From: Burkholderiaceae bacterium
GTDB lineage: Bacteria; Pseudomonadota; Gammaproteobacteria; Burkholderiales; Burkholderiaceae_C
Length of the DNA stretch: 64,000 bases
Assembly (NCBI GenBank): GCA_024235855.1
Contig: JACKLN010000006.1
Location: 124,001 to 188,000, forward strand
Direction: 5' to 3'
The translations under genes were made by a program, and so were the position numbers. This document shows positions 53,779-62,355 of this stretch, in pieces; position 1 is the stretch's first letter, and each line of letters begins with the position of its first letter. The notes under the pieces were generated by a model, which saw nothing but the letters and a program-made list of their open reading frames with translations, was not told the origin of the DNA and made no database searches.

Positions 53779-54144
53779 TCAGAACTGCAGGCCGGCTTCG
53801 CGTGCCGCCTCGGCCAGCGCCTTCACGCGGCCGTGGTATGCAAAACCCGCGCGGTCGAACGCGACCTTCTCGACGCCGGCCGCCTTGGCCTTCTCGGCGA
53901 TGCGCTTGCCGATCAGGGCAGCGGCTTCGGCGTTGCCGCCCTTGCCGTCGCCACCGAGCTGGGCGCGCACTTCCTTCTCGGCCGTCGAGGCCGAGGCCAG
54001 CACCTTGTCGCCGCTGCCGGAAATGACGCTGGCGTAGATGTGCAGGTTGGAGCGGAACACCGTCAGACGCGCCACACCCTGCAGCGCGATGCGCGCACGG
54101 GTCTGGCGGGAGCGGCGAAGGCGTTGTTCCTTCTTGGTCAGCAT
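53779..54144 (-). CDS. rplR: 50S ribosomal protein L18
   Basis: 121 residues, ending VAFDRAGFAYHGRVKALAEAAREAGLQF, the conserved L18 end. It brings 5S rRNA into the large subunit together with L5. In spc-operon order. Confidence 0.98.
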   Translation of the reverse strand: MLTKKEQRLRRSRQTRARIALQGVARLTVFRSNLHIYASVISGSGDKVLASASTAEKEVRAQLGGDGKGGNAEAAALIGKRIAEKAKAAGVEKVAFDRAGFAYHGRVKALAEAAREAGLQF

Positions 54145-54156
54145 GATCTCGCCCCT

Positions 54157-54690
54157 TTACTTCTTCTTGGTTTCCTTGAGGGACACGCGCTCGTCGGCGT
54201 AGCGGATCCCCTTGCCCTTGTACGGCTCGGGCGGGCGGATGGCCCGCACCTCGGCCGCGACCTGGCCCACGGCCTGGCGGTCGGCACCCTTGATGACGAT
54301 CTCGGTCTGCGTCGGGCACTCGACCTTCACGCCGGCCGGCATCGCCTTGACCACCGGATGCGAGAAGCCGACCTGGAGGTTCAGCTTGTCGCCCTGCGCC
54401 TGGGCACGGAAGCCCACGCCGACCAGGTTGAGCTTCTTCTCGAAGCCCTTGGTGGCGCCAGCGACCATGTTCGCCAGCAGCGCACGCATGGTGCCGCTCA
54501 TGGCGTTGGCCTCGGCGCTGTCGTTGGCCGGGGTGATCTTCAGCAGCGCACCATCGCGCTCCACCTTCACGAGCTTGCTGGCGCCGCGCTGCAGCGTGCC
54601 GTTGGCACCCTTGACGACGATCTGCTCGGCGGTGATCGACACGTCCACGCCCTGCGGGACGGTGATCGGCATTTTTCCTACGCGGGACAT
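54157..54690 (-). CDS. rplF: 50S ribosomal protein L6
   Basis: 177 residues from the ATG at 54690 (MSRVGKMPITVPQGVDVSI); the frame extending to 54747 lacks support. The C-terminal RPPEPYKGKGIRYADE is the L6 signature. It lies near the factor-binding site. Confidence 0.97.
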   Translation of the reverse strand: MSRVGKMPITVPQGVDVSITAEQIVVKGANGTLQRGASKLVKVERDGALLKITPANDSAEANAMSGTMRALLANMVAGATKGFEKKLNLVGVGFRAQAQGDKLNLQVGFSHPVVKAMPAGVKVECPTQTEIVIKGADRQAVGQVAAEVRAIRPPEPYKGKGIRYADERVSLKETKKK

Positions 54691-54703
54691 TCCGATGCTC
54701 TCC

Positions 54704-55099
54704 TCAGGCCACGTAGCAGAGGACTTCGCCGCCGACGCCGTTCGCACGGGCCTTGCGGTCGGTCATCACACCCTTGGGCGTGGTCACGATGGCCACACCC
54801 AGACCGTTCATCACCTGGGGGATCGCGTCGCGACCCTTGTAGATGCGCAGGCCCGGGCGGCTGACACGCTCGATGCGCTCGATCACCGGGCGGCCGGCGT
54901 AGTACTTCAGCGCGATGTCGAGTTCCGACTTGGCGCCCTCGGTGCGGACCGAGAAGCTGTCGATGTAGCCCTCGTCCTTCAGCACCTGCGCGATCGCGAC
55001 CTTGAGCTTCGACGACGGCATCGTGACCACGGCCTTCTCAACGCTCTGGGCGTTGCGGATGCGGGTCAGCATGTCGGCGATGGGATCACTCATGCTCAT
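54704..55099 (-). CDS. rpsH: 30S ribosomal protein S8
   Basis: 131 residues; SDPIADMLTRIRNAQ at the start and GVMTDRKARANGVGGEVLCYVA at the end are the S8 hallmarks. The ATG at 55099 is chosen over 55093 because AGGAG lies eight bases upstream. S8 is an early 30S binder and the classic spc-operon repressor in E. coli. Confidence 0.97.
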   Translation of the reverse strand: MSMSDPIADMLTRIRNAQSVEKAVVTMPSSKLKVAIAQVLKDEGYIDSFSVRTEGAKSELDIALKYYAGRPVIERIERVSRPGLRIYKGRDAIPQVMNGLGVAIVTTPKGVMTDRKARANGVGGEVLCYVA

Positions 55100-55129
55100 G
55101 AAAAATCTCCTGTGCAGCTCGCGCCGATG

Positions 55130-55435
55130 TCACCAGCTGGCCTTGACCACGCCCGGGATGTCGCCCTTGAAGGCGAGCTCGCGGATCTTGTTGCGCGCCA
55201 GGCCGAACATGCGGAACGTGCCGCGACCGCGGCCGGTCAGCGCGCAGCGGTTGCGCAGGCGGGTGGGGTTGGCGTTGCGCGGCAGCTTCTGCAGGTCCAG
55301 GCGCGCCAGGTAGCGCTCCTCGTCGGACTTCTGCGCGTCGTCGATGACGGCCTTCAGCGCGGCGTACTTCTTCGCGTACTGGGCAACCAGCTTCTCGCGC
55401 TTGTCTTCGCGCTGCTTGATGGACTTCTTCGCCAT
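55130..55435 (-). CDS. rpsN: 30S ribosomal protein S14
   Basis: 101 residues, the long zinc-free form, with NANPTRLRNRCALTGRGRGTFRMFGL and RELAFKGDIPGVVKASW at the end. It lies in the 30S head, between rplE and rpsH. Confidence 0.97.
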   Translation of the reverse strand: MAKKSIKQREDKREKLVAQYAKKYAALKAVIDDAQKSDEERYLARLDLQKLPRNANPTRLRNRCALTGRGRGTFRMFGLARNKIRELAFKGDIPGVVKASW

Positions 55436-55444
55436 GGGTTGTCC

Positions 55445-56008
55445 TCAGTTCTTGAACGGGAAGCGGAACGCGGCCAGGAGCGCCTTGGCCTCCTCGTCGG
55501 TCTTCGCGCTGGTCGTGATGCTGATGTTCATCCCGCGGATCGCATCGATCTTGTCGTAGTCGATCTCGGGGAAGATGATCTGTTCCTTGACGCCGATGTT
55601 GTAGTTGCCACGGCCGTCGAAGGCGCGGCCGGAGATGCCGCGGAAGTCGCGCACGCGCGGCAGCGCCACGGTGACGAAACGGTCCAGGAACTCGAACATG
55701 CGCACGCCGCGCAGCGTGACCATGCAGCCGATGGGCACGTTCTCGCGGATCTTGAAGCCGGCGATGGCCTTCTTCGACTTGGTGACCACGGGCTTCTGGC
55801 CGGCGATCTTGGTCAGGTCGCCAACGGCGTGCTCCATGACCTTCTTGTCGGCCACGGCCTCGCTGACGCCCATGTTCAGCGTGATCTTCTCCAGGCGCGG
55901 GACCTGCATCACGGACGTGTAGCCGAACTTGGCCATCAGTTCCGGGACGATCTTGTCGCGGTACTGCTGCTGCAGGCGCGCGGTGCGGGCGGGTTGCTGT
56001 TGAGCCAT
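55445..56008 (-). CDS. rplE: 50S ribosomal protein L5
   Basis: 187 residues; a short N-terminal extension (MAQQQPARTARLQQQYRD) precedes the normal L5 text NMGVSEAVADKKVMEHAVGDL and GRGNYNIGVKEQIIFPEIDYD. It binds 5S rRNA. Confidence 0.98.
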   Translation of the reverse strand: MAQQQPARTARLQQQYRDKIVPELMAKFGYTSVMQVPRLEKITLNMGVSEAVADKKVMEHAVGDLTKIAGQKPVVTKSKKAIAGFKIRENVPIGCMVTLRGVRMFEFLDRFVTVALPRVRDFRGISGRAFDGRGNYNIGVKEQIIFPEIDYDKIDAIRGMNISITTSAKTDEEAKALLAAFRFPFKN

Positions 56009-56019
56009 GCTGGTCTGCC

Positions 56020-56337
56020 TCAGGCCTTGATCTCTTCGCCGCTGGACTTGTAGACGCGGACCTTCTTGCCGTCGTCCAGCAGCTTGATGCCCACGCGATC
56101 GGCCTTGCCGGTCGCCGGGTTGAAGATGGCCACGTTGGACTGGTGGATCGGCATCGTCTTGTCGACCACGCCGCCGGTCGTGCCCTTCATCGGGTTCGGC
56201 TTGACGTGCTTCTTCACGATGTTCACGCCATCGACCACGATGTGGTCGGCGTCGACACGCTGCGCGACGGTGCCGCGCTTGCCCTTGTCACGACCGGCCA
56301 GGACGACGACCTGGTCACCCTTCTTGAGCTTGTTCAT
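56020..56337 (-). CDS. rplX: 50S ribosomal protein L24
   Basis: 105 residues; the KOW motif KKGDQVVVLAGRDKGKRGTV is at the N-terminus. An assembly-initiating protein of the large subunit. Two bases separate it from the end of rplN. Confidence 0.98.
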   Translation of the reverse strand: MNKLKKGDQVVVLAGRDKGKRGTVAQRVDADHIVVDGVNIVKKHVKPNPMKGTTGGVVDKTMPIHQSNVAIFNPATGKADRVGIKLLDDGKKVRVYKSSGEEIKA

Positions 56338-56338
56338 C

Positions 56339-56707
56339 TCAGAGCACCTCCGGAGCCAGCGAGACGATCTTCATGAAGCGCTCGGAACGCAGTTCGCGCG
56401 TCACCGGGCCGAAGATGCGGGTGCCGATCGGCTCGAGCTTGTTGTTCAGCAGGACGGCGGCGTTGCCATCGAACTTGACCAGCGAGCCATCCTGGCGACG
56501 CACACCCTTGGCGGTGCGAACGACGACGGCGTTGTAGACCTCGCCCTTCTTCACGCGACCGCGCGGCGCAGCCTCCTTGATGGAGACCTTGATCACATCG
56601 CCGATGCCCGCATAGCGCCGCTTGGAGCCGCCGAGCACCTTGATGCACATGACGGACTTCGCGCCCGTGTTGTCGGCCACATCGAGCCGAGATTGCATTT
56701 GGATCAT
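56339..56707 (-). CDS. rplN: 50S ribosomal protein L14
   Basis: 122 residues from the ATG at 56707 (MIQMQSRLDVADNTGAKSVM), ending RELRSERFMKIVSLAPEVL. The frame extending to 56797 is upstream read-through. It is the first gene of the spc group here and has its own apparent promoter. Confidence 0.98.
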   Translation of the reverse strand: MIQMQSRLDVADNTGAKSVMCIKVLGGSKRRYAGIGDVIKVSIKEAAPRGRVKKGEVYNAVVVRTAKGVRRQDGSLVKFDGNAAVLLNNKLEPIGTRIFGPVTRELRSERFMKIVSLAPEVL

Positions 56708-56832
56708 TTGTCGTCCCCAACTTGCATCCTCACGGCCACAGTGGGCGAGGAGGCAGTCTTGGGCTCCGGGTTTGGAGCAGATCCGAATCGACGGCACTCG
56801 AATGAGCGCACGCCTTTTCGGCGAAGCCTTGC

Positions 56833-56862
56833 ATTATGCAGGGAAAGCCCGAGGCGCGTCAA
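56833..56862 (-). promoter_or_regulatory. sigma-70 promoter ahead of rplN (spc operon)
   Basis: On the reverse strand TTGACG and CATAAT are 18 bp apart, about 125 bp upstream of rplN. The -35 lies in the loop of the terminator hairpin at 56848-56872. It would give the spc genes a start independent of the S10 genes. Confidence 0.6.
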
Positions 56863-56872
56863 GCACCTCGGG
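56848..56872 (-). terminator. terminator-like hairpin after the peroxiredoxin gene
   Basis: Reverse strand CCCGAGGTGC pairs with GCGCCTCGGG (10 bp, one G-U, 5-nt loop), followed by the weak tract CTTTCCC. It starts 15 bp beyond the peroxiredoxin stop and overlaps the promoter at 56833-56862. Confidence 0.6.
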
Positions 56873-56886
56873 CGAAACACGATGAC

Positions 56887-57396
56887 TCAGGCGTTGCGCG
56901 CCTGGGCCAGCATCGTGTCGGCGTCACTGACCTCGAACTTGCCCGGACCCTCGACGTTGAGCGTCTTCACGACGCCGTCCTTGACGAGCATCGAGTAGCG
57001 GTTGCTGCGCAGGCCCATGCCGCGCGCGGTCAGGTCCAGCGTCAGGCCGGTGGCCTTGGCGAAGTCGGCGCTGCCGTCGGCCATCATGCGCACCTTGCCC
57101 GCAGTCCCTTGGTCGCGGCCCCAGGCGCCCATCACGAAGGCGTCGTTGACCGACACGCACCAGATCTCGTCGACGCCGGCGGCCTTGAGTTCATCGGCCC
57201 TGGCCACGTAGCCCGGCACGTGCTTGGCCGAGCAGGTCGGGGTGTAGGCACCGGGCAGGCCGAAGATGGCCACCGTCTTGCCCGCCGTCGCCTTCTGGAT
57301 GTCGAACGCGTTGGGGCCGATGGAGCAGCCCTCGCCCTCGACCTCGATGAATTCCTGCAGCGTGCCCGCGGGCAGCTTGTCTCCGACCTGGATCAT
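56887..57396 (-). CDS. peroxiredoxin (Prx5-type)
   Basis: 169 residues from the ATG at 57396 (MIQVGDKLPAGTLQEF), with GAGGAG eight bases upstream. The active site is FGLPGAYTPTCSAKHVPGY, where the Thr-x-x-Cys peroxidatic cysteine of the Prx5 subfamily is at about 50; another Cys (EIWCVSVND) follows near 75. It reduces peroxides with thiol donors in the cytoplasm. It sits between rpsQ and rplN inside the ribosomal block, an odd place, and is followed by a hairpin and a promoter. Confidence 0.92.
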   Translation of the reverse strand: MIQVGDKLPAGTLQEFIEVEGEGCSIGPNAFDIQKATAGKTVAIFGLPGAYTPTCSAKHVPGYVARADELKAAGVDEIWCVSVNDAFVMGAWGRDQGTAGKVRMMADGSADFAKATGLTLDLTARGMGLRSNRYSMLVKDGVVKTLNVEGPGKFEVSDADTMLAQARNA

Positions 57397-57501
57397 GCGG
57401 TGCTCCTCTTCCGTGGTGGTTGGCATCGGTGGCCGAACGAATGGCAAACGGCCGGGGCTGGATTCTCCAGCCGCCGGCCGTGGCGTGCCGAGCCCGGGGA
57501 A

Positions 57502-57786
57502 TTAGACCAGGCGGGCCTTCTCGACCAGGCGGGTCACGACCCAGGACTTGGTCTTGCTGATCGGGCGCCCTTCGGCGATCTCGACCAGGTCACCCATCTT
57601 GTACTCGCCCTTCTCGTCGTGGGCGTGGTACTTGCGCGAGCGGGCCACGATCTTGCCGTAGAGCTCGTGCGCGGCACGGCGCTCGACGAGCACGGTCACG
57701 GTCTTGGCGCGCTTGTCGCTGACGACACGGCCGATCAGCGTGCGGGTGTTCTTCACCGGGGCGGCAGCAGTCTGGACTTCGCTCAT
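57502..57786 (-). CDS. rpsQ: 30S ribosomal protein S17
   Basis: 94 residues: RTLIGRVVSDKRAKTVTVLVER and GDLVEIAEGRPISKTKSWVV, the S17 signature. The start overlaps the rpmC stop by ATGA. It binds 16S rRNA early. The last gene of the S10 group proper. Confidence 0.97.
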   Translation of the reverse strand: MSEVQTAAAPVKNTRTLIGRVVSDKRAKTVTVLVERRAAHELYGKIVARSRKYHAHDEKGEYKMGDLVEIAEGRPISKTKSWVVTRLVEKARLV

Positions 57787-57983
57787 TGCGCGGCTTCCTT
57801 CTTCTTCTGGGCCAGGATCGTCTTCGCACGCGCGATGTCGCGCTTGACGTTGCCGAGCTGGGCGGTGTTGCCCAGCTGCTGCGTGGCCTTCTGCATGCGC
57901 AGCCCGAAATGGGCCTTCAGCAGATCGGTGATTTCCTTCTCGAGCGCCGGGATGTCCTTGGCGCGCAGTTCGGAGGCTTTCAT
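57783..57983 (-). CDS. rpmC: 50S ribosomal protein L29
   Basis: 66 residues, MKASELRAKDIPALEKEITDL, with the L29 motif NVKRDIARAKTIL near the end. It lies at the exit tunnel, where chaperones and SRP dock. Confidence 0.97.
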   Translation of the reverse strand: MKASELRAKDIPALEKEITDLLKAHFGLRMQKATQQLGNTAQLGNVKRDIARAKTILAQKKKEAAQ

Positions 57984-57997
57984 GGGGTCACTCCTGT

Positions 57998-58414
57998 TCA
58001 GGCGCCGACCTGGCGGGCCACGAACGTGCAGCGCAGCGGCAGCTTGGCGGCGGCGAGGGTGAACGCCTCGCGGGCCAGCTGCTCGGGCACGCCGTTGATC
58101 TCGTAGAGCACCTTGCCCGGCTGGATCTCGGCCACCCAGTATTCCGGGTTGCCCTTGCCGTTGCCCATGCGGACCTCGGCCGGCTTCTGGCTGATCGGCT
58201 TGTCCGGGAAGATGCGGATGAAGATGCGGCCACCGCGCTTGATGTGGCGGCTGATCGCACGACGCGCCGCTTCGATCTGGCGCGCCGTGATGCGGCCGCG
58301 CTCGGTGGCCTTCAGGCCGAAGTCACCGAAGGACACCGCGGCGCCACGCGTCGCGATGCCGGTGTTGCGGCCCTTGTGTTCCTTGCGGAACTTGCGGCGA
58401 TTGGGTTGCAGCAT
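57998..58414 (-). CDS. rplP: 50S ribosomal protein L16
   Basis: 138 residues, MLQPNRRKFRKEHKGRNTGI to the conserved GKGNPEYWVAEIQPGKVLYE. It lines the A-site region of the large subunit. Three bases separate it from rpsC. Confidence 0.98.
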   Translation of the reverse strand: MLQPNRRKFRKEHKGRNTGIATRGAAVSFGDFGLKATERGRITARQIEAARRAISRHIKRGGRIFIRIFPDKPISQKPAEVRMGNGKGNPEYWVAEIQPGKVLYEINGVPEQLAREAFTLAAAKLPLRCTFVARQVGA

Positions 58415-58417
58415 TGC

Positions 58418-59269
58418 TTATTCTCCTTGCGTGCCACCCGCGGCACCGCCCGGGGCGGCGCGGCGGACGCGCTTGACGGCCGGGGTACGCGGCGCGTCGC
58501 CGGCGGGCGCCGCGGCACGTTCGCCACCACGGTCGCCGGGGCGGCCACGGCCGGCACCCGGACGGTCGCCACGCGGGCCGCGGCGGTTGCGGCGGTCGTC
58601 GCCCTCGCCCTCGGTCTTCGGCAGCGTGGGCGCCTCGCCATTGGCCAGACGGTCACCGCGGTAGACCCAGACCTTGACGCCGATGACGCCGTAGGTGGTC
58701 TTGGCCTCGCTGAAGCCGTAGTCGATGTCGGCCTTGAGGGTGTGCAGCGGCACGCGGCCTTCGCGGTACCACTCGCAGCGCGCGATCTCGATGCCGTTCA
58801 GGCGGCCCGACGACATGATCTTGATGCCCTGGGCGCCCAGGCGCATCGCGTTCTGCATCGCGCGCTTCATCGCGCGGCGGAACATGATGCGCTTCTCGAG
58901 CTGCTGGGTGATCGAGTCGGCGATCAGCTGGGCATCGACCTCGGGCTTGCGCACCTCCTCGATGTTCACCGCCACGGGCACACCCAGGCGACGGCCCAGT
59001 TCGGCCTTCAGGTTCTCGATGTCCTCGCCCTTCTTGCCGATCACCACACCCGGGCGCGCCGAGTAGATGGTGATGCGGGCGTTCTTGGCCGGGCGCTCGA
59101 TCAGGATGCGCGAGACCGCGGCATTCTTCAGCTTGGCCTTCAGGAAGTCGCGGACCTGCAGGTCTTCGGCCAGCATGCCGGCGAAGTTGCGGTTGCTCGC
59201 GAACCAGCGCGACGACCAGGCGCGCGTGACCGAGAGTCGGAAGCCGGTCGGATGGATTTTCTGTCCCAT
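58418..59269 (-). CDS. rpsC: 30S ribosomal protein S3 with long low-complexity tail
   Basis: 283 residues. The S3 body has the KH domain GVVIGKKGEDIENLKAELGRR and the C-terminal domain GIKIMSSGRLNGIEIARCEW. After about residue 208 comes a tail of some 70 residues rich in Arg, Gly, Asp, Ala and Pro (RRNRRGPRGDRPGAGRGRPG), longer than the E. coli protein (about 233). S3 forms part of the mRNA entry channel. Confidence 0.97.
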   Translation of the reverse strand: MGQKIHPTGFRLSVTRAWSSRWFASNRNFAGMLAEDLQVRDFLKAKLKNAAVSRILIERPAKNARITIYSARPGVVIGKKGEDIENLKAELGRRLGVPVAVNIEEVRKPEVDAQLIADSITQQLEKRIMFRRAMKRAMQNAMRLGAQGIKIMSSGRLNGIEIARCEWYREGRVPLHTLKADIDYGFSEAKTTYGVIGVKVWVYRGDRLANGEAPTLPKTEGEGDDRRNRRGPRGDRPGAGRGRPGDRGGERAAAPAGDAPRTPAVKRVRRAAPGGAAGGTQGE

Positions 59270-59277
59270 GCTCTTCC

Positions 59278-59607
59278 TCAGTTGCCCACGGTCACGTAGA
59301 TGTGGCAGGTGGGCTTGCTGATGCGGTTGCCGCGGCCCTTGGCGCGGGCGGCGAAGCGCTTCAGCGTCGTGCCTTGCTCGACGTAGATGCTCTTGATCTT
59401 CAGCTCGTCGATGTCGGCACCGTCGTTGTGCTCGGCGTTGGCCACCGCGGACTCGACGACCTTCTTGACGATGTGGGCGGCCTTCTTCGGCGTGAAGGTC
59501 AGGATCTGGATCGCCTGATCGACCTTCTTGCCGCGGACGAGGTCGGCCACCAGCCGGCCCTTGTCGACCGACAGGCGCACACCACGGACACTTGCTTTGG
59601 TTTCCAT
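59278..59607 (-). CDS. rplV: 50S ribosomal protein L22
   Basis: 109 residues; VRLSVDKGRLVADLVRGKKVDQAI and ending AKGRGNRISKPTCHIYVTV. Its loop reaches into the exit tunnel. S10 operon order. Confidence 0.98.
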   Translation of the reverse strand: METKASVRGVRLSVDKGRLVADLVRGKKVDQAIQILTFTPKKAAHIVKKVVESAVANAEHNDGADIDELKIKSIYVEQGTTLKRFAARAKGRGNRISKPTCHIYVTVGN

Positions 59608-59617
59608 GGGGGGCTCC

Positions 59618-59893
59618 TTAGCGCTTGGCCTTCTTGTCCGCCGGGTGACCCTTGAACGTGCGGGTCAGGGCGAACTCGCCGAGCTTGTGGCCGACCATCT
59701 GGTCGGTCACGTACACCGGCACGTGCTGCTTGCCGTTGTGCACGGCCACGGTCAGGCCGATGAAATCGGGCAGGATCGTGCTGCGGCGCGACCAGGTCTT
59801 GATCGGCTTCTTGTCCTTGGTGGCGGCGGCCTTCTCGACCTTGGCCATCAGGTGGTGGTCCACGAACGGACCCTTCTTGAGAGAACGCGTCAT
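59618..59893 (-). CDS. rpsS: 30S ribosomal protein S19
   Basis: 91 residues, MTRSLKKGPFVDHHLMAKVE to GEFALTRTFKGHPADKKAKR. 30S head protein, partner of S13. Confidence 0.98.
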   Translation of the reverse strand: MTRSLKKGPFVDHHLMAKVEKAAATKDKKPIKTWSRRSTILPDFIGLTVAVHNGKQHVPVYVTDQMVGHKLGEFALTRTFKGHPADKKAKR

Positions 59894-59904
59894 GGTCTAC
59901 GGCC

Positions 59905-60735
59905 TCACTTCCTGCTCTTGCGACGCGAGACGATCATGGTCTGCGTGCGCTTGTTGCTCCGCGTGCGGAAGCCCTTGGTCAGGGTGTTCCACGGCGAGAC
60001 CTGCGGCATGCCCTCGCCGGTGCGGCCTTCACCACCACCGTGCGGGTGATCCACCGGGTTCATCGCCACGCCGCGGACGGTCGGACGGATGCCCTTCCAG
60101 CGGATCGCACCGGCCTTGCCGTACTGGCGCAGGTTGTGCTCCTCGTTGGCGACCTCGCCGATGGTGGCGCGGCAGTCGATGTGGATCTTGCGCACCTCGC
60201 CCGAGCGCAGGCGGACCTGCGCGTAGACGCTCTCGCGCGCCATCAGCGTGACCGACGTGCCGGCCGAGCGCGCGATCTGCGCACCCTTGCCCGGCAGCAT
60301 CTCCACGCAGTGGATCGTCGAGCCCACGGGGATGTTGCGGATCGGCAGCGTGTTGCCGGCCTTGATCGGCGCCTCGGAGCCGGACAGCAGCGTCGCACCC
60401 ACCTCGACGCCGCGCGGCGCGATGATGTAGCGGCGCTCGCCGTCGGCGTAGCACAGCAGCGCGATGTGGGCGGTGCGGTTGGGGTCGTACTCGATGCGCT
60501 CGACCTTGGCCGGGATGCCGTCCTTGTTGCGCTTGAAGTCGACGACGCGGTAGTGGTGCTTGTGGCCACCACCCTTGTGACGCATCGTGATGTGGCCGTT
60601 GTTGTTGCGGCCCGACTTCTGCTTCTGCGGCTCCAGCAGCGAGGCTTCCGGCGCACCCTTGTGCAGATGCTTGTGCACCACCTTCACCACGGCACGGCGG
60701 CCGGGCGACGTGGGCTTGACCTTGATGACAGCCAT
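59905..60735 (-). CDS. rplB: 50S ribosomal protein L2
   Basis: 276 residues with the invariant GVAMNPVDHPHGGGEGRTGEG near the C-terminus. It is needed for subunit joining and peptidyl transfer. Its ATG overlaps the rplW stop (TAATG). Confidence 0.98.
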   Translation of the reverse strand: MAVIKVKPTSPGRRAVVKVVHKHLHKGAPEASLLEPQKQKSGRNNNGHITMRHKGGGHKHHYRVVDFKRNKDGIPAKVERIEYDPNRTAHIALLCYADGERRYIIAPRGVEVGATLLSGSEAPIKAGNTLPIRNIPVGSTIHCVEMLPGKGAQIARSAGTSVTLMARESVYAQVRLRSGEVRKIHIDCRATIGEVANEEHNLRQYGKAGAIRWKGIRPTVRGVAMNPVDHPHGGGEGRTGEGMPQVSPWNTLTKGFRTRSNKRTQTMIVSRRKSRK

Positions 60736-61052
60736 TACGCGGCCTCCCCGGAGAAGTTGAGCTCCTGGCCCGGCTTCAGCGCGACGAACGCCTTCTTGAC
60801 GTGGTCGCGACGGCCGACACGGCCACCGAAGCGCTTGACCTTGCCCTTCTGGTTCGCGGTCTGGACCGAAGCCACCTCGACCTTGAACATCAGCTCGACG
60901 GCCGCCTTGATCTGCGGCTTGGTCGCGCTGCGCAGGACCTTGAACATCACCTGGTTGTTCTTCTCGCCGACGCGCGTGGCCTTCTCCGAGATGATCGGGG
61001 CGACGAGCACGGTGGCCAGGTAGCCTTCGTCGAATTTCTGCGTCGCGCTCAT
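60735..61052 (-). CDS. rplW: 50S ribosomal protein L23
   Basis: 105 residues: LVAPIISEKATRVGEKNNQVMF and RFGGRVGRRDHVKKAFVAL. A docking site for trigger factor and SRP at the exit tunnel. Overlaps rplD by ATGA. Confidence 0.98.
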   Translation of the reverse strand: MSATQKFDEGYLATVLVAPIISEKATRVGEKNNQVMFKVLRSATKPQIKAAVELMFKVEVASVQTANQKGKVKRFGGRVGRRDHVKKAFVALKPGQELNFSGEAA

Positions 61053-61684
61053 GCGAACATCTCCTTGAGCTGCTCGATCGCGCCCTTGGTCACCAGCACC
61101 TTCTTGTAGAAGACCAGCGACAGCGGATCGGCGTAACGCGGCTCGATGACCAGCACGTTGGCCAGGTTGCGCGAGGCCAGCGCCAGGTTCTCGTCGACCT
61201 GGTCGGCGATCACGAGCACCGAGTTGCCGTTGTCCGTGCCCAGGCCCATGGCCTTGAACTTGGCGGCCAGCAGCTTGGTCTTCGGCGCCTCGATGGCGAT
61301 CGACTCGACCACGGCCAGGCGGCCGTCACGGGCCAGCTGCGACAGGATGGAAGCCATCCCGGCGCGGTACATCTTCTTGTTGACCTTGTGCGAGAAGTTC
61401 TCGTCCGGCAGGTTCGGGAAGGTGCGACCACCCCCACGCCACAGCGGCGACGAGGTCATGCCGGCGCGCGCGCGGCCGGTGCCCTTCTGGCGGAACGGCT
61501 TCTTCGTCGAGTGCTTGACCTCGGCGCGCGTCAGCTGGGCGCGCGTGCCCTGGCGGGCATTCGCCTGGTAGGCGACGACGATCTGATGGACCAGCGCCTC
61601 GTTGTAGTCGCGCGCGAACACGGTGTCCGGCGCGTCGACCTTGGCCGAAGCCTGGCCTTGTTCGTTCAGGAGCTCGAGTTGCAT
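61049..61684 (-). CDS. rplD: 50S ribosomal protein L4
   Basis: 211 residues, MQLELLNEQGQASAKVDAPD to PRYADPLSLVFYKKVLVTKG. The exit-tunnel loop is KPFRQKGTGRARAGMTSSPL. In E. coli L4 also represses its own operon. The ATG overlaps the rplC stop (TGATG). Confidence 0.98.
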   Translation of the reverse strand: MQLELLNEQGQASAKVDAPDTVFARDYNEALVHQIVVAYQANARQGTRAQLTRAEVKHSTKKPFRQKGTGRARAGMTSSPLWRGGGRTFPNLPDENFSHKVNKKMYRAGMASILSQLARDGRLAVVESIAIEAPKTKLLAAKFKAMGLGTDNGNSVLVIADQVDENLALASRNLANVLVIEPRYADPLSLVFYKKVLVTKGAIEQLKEMFA

Positions 61685-62355
61685 CACTGGGCTCCCTTCT
61701 TGGCCTTGACCTTGACGGCCGGGCGCACGACCACGTGGCCGTTCTTCGCCCCCGGCACGGCGCCGCGCACCAGCAGCAGCGAACGCGCCTCGTCCACACG
61801 GACGATGTCGAGGTTCTGGGTGGTGACGGTCTCGTCGCCCATGTGGCCGGACATCTTCTTGCCCGGGAACACGCGACCCGGGTCCTGCGCCATCGAGATC
61901 GAGCCCGGCACGTTGTGCGAACGGCTGTTGCCGTGCGACGCGCGCTGCGAGCCGAAGTTGTGGCGCTTGATGGTGCCGGTGAAACCCTTGCCGATCGAGG
62001 TGCCCTGCACGTCGACCTTCTCGCCGGCGGCGAACAGGGTGGCAGGGATGGCGGCGCCGGGCGCGTACTTGGCCGCGGTCTCGGCGTCGACGCGGAATTC
62101 CTTCAGCATCTCCGCCGGCTCGACGCCGGCCTTGGCCAGGTGGCCCGACTCGGGCTTGGTCAGCCGCGAGGCCTTGCGGGTGCCGTAGGCGACCTGCAGG
62201 GCGCTGTAGCCATCGGTGGCTTCGGTCTTGACCTGGGCGACGCGGTTGTTGGACACATCCAGCACGGTCACCGGGATGGCATCGCCATCGTCGGTGAACA
62301 GGCGCATCATGCCCACCTTGCGGCCCAGCAATCCGAGACGATTGCTCAGACTCAT
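61684..62355 (-). CDS. rplC: 50S ribosomal protein L3
   Basis: 223 residues from the ATG at 62355 (MSLSNRLGLLGRKVGMMRLF); the frame extending upstream to 62478 is the leader read through. The core text GFTGTIKRHNFGSQRASHGNS and PGRVFPGKKMSGHMG is the L3 signature near the peptidyl transferase centre. Confidence 0.98.
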   Translation of the reverse strand: MSLSNRLGLLGRKVGMMRLFTDDGDAIPVTVLDVSNNRVAQVKTEATDGYSALQVAYGTRKASRLTKPESGHLAKAGVEPAEMLKEFRVDAETAAKYAPGAAIPATLFAAGEKVDVQGTSIGKGFTGTIKRHNFGSQRASHGNSRSHNVPGSISMAQDPGRVFPGKKMSGHMGDETVTTQNLDIVRVDEARSLLLVRGAVPGAKNGHVVVRPAVKVKAKKGAQ

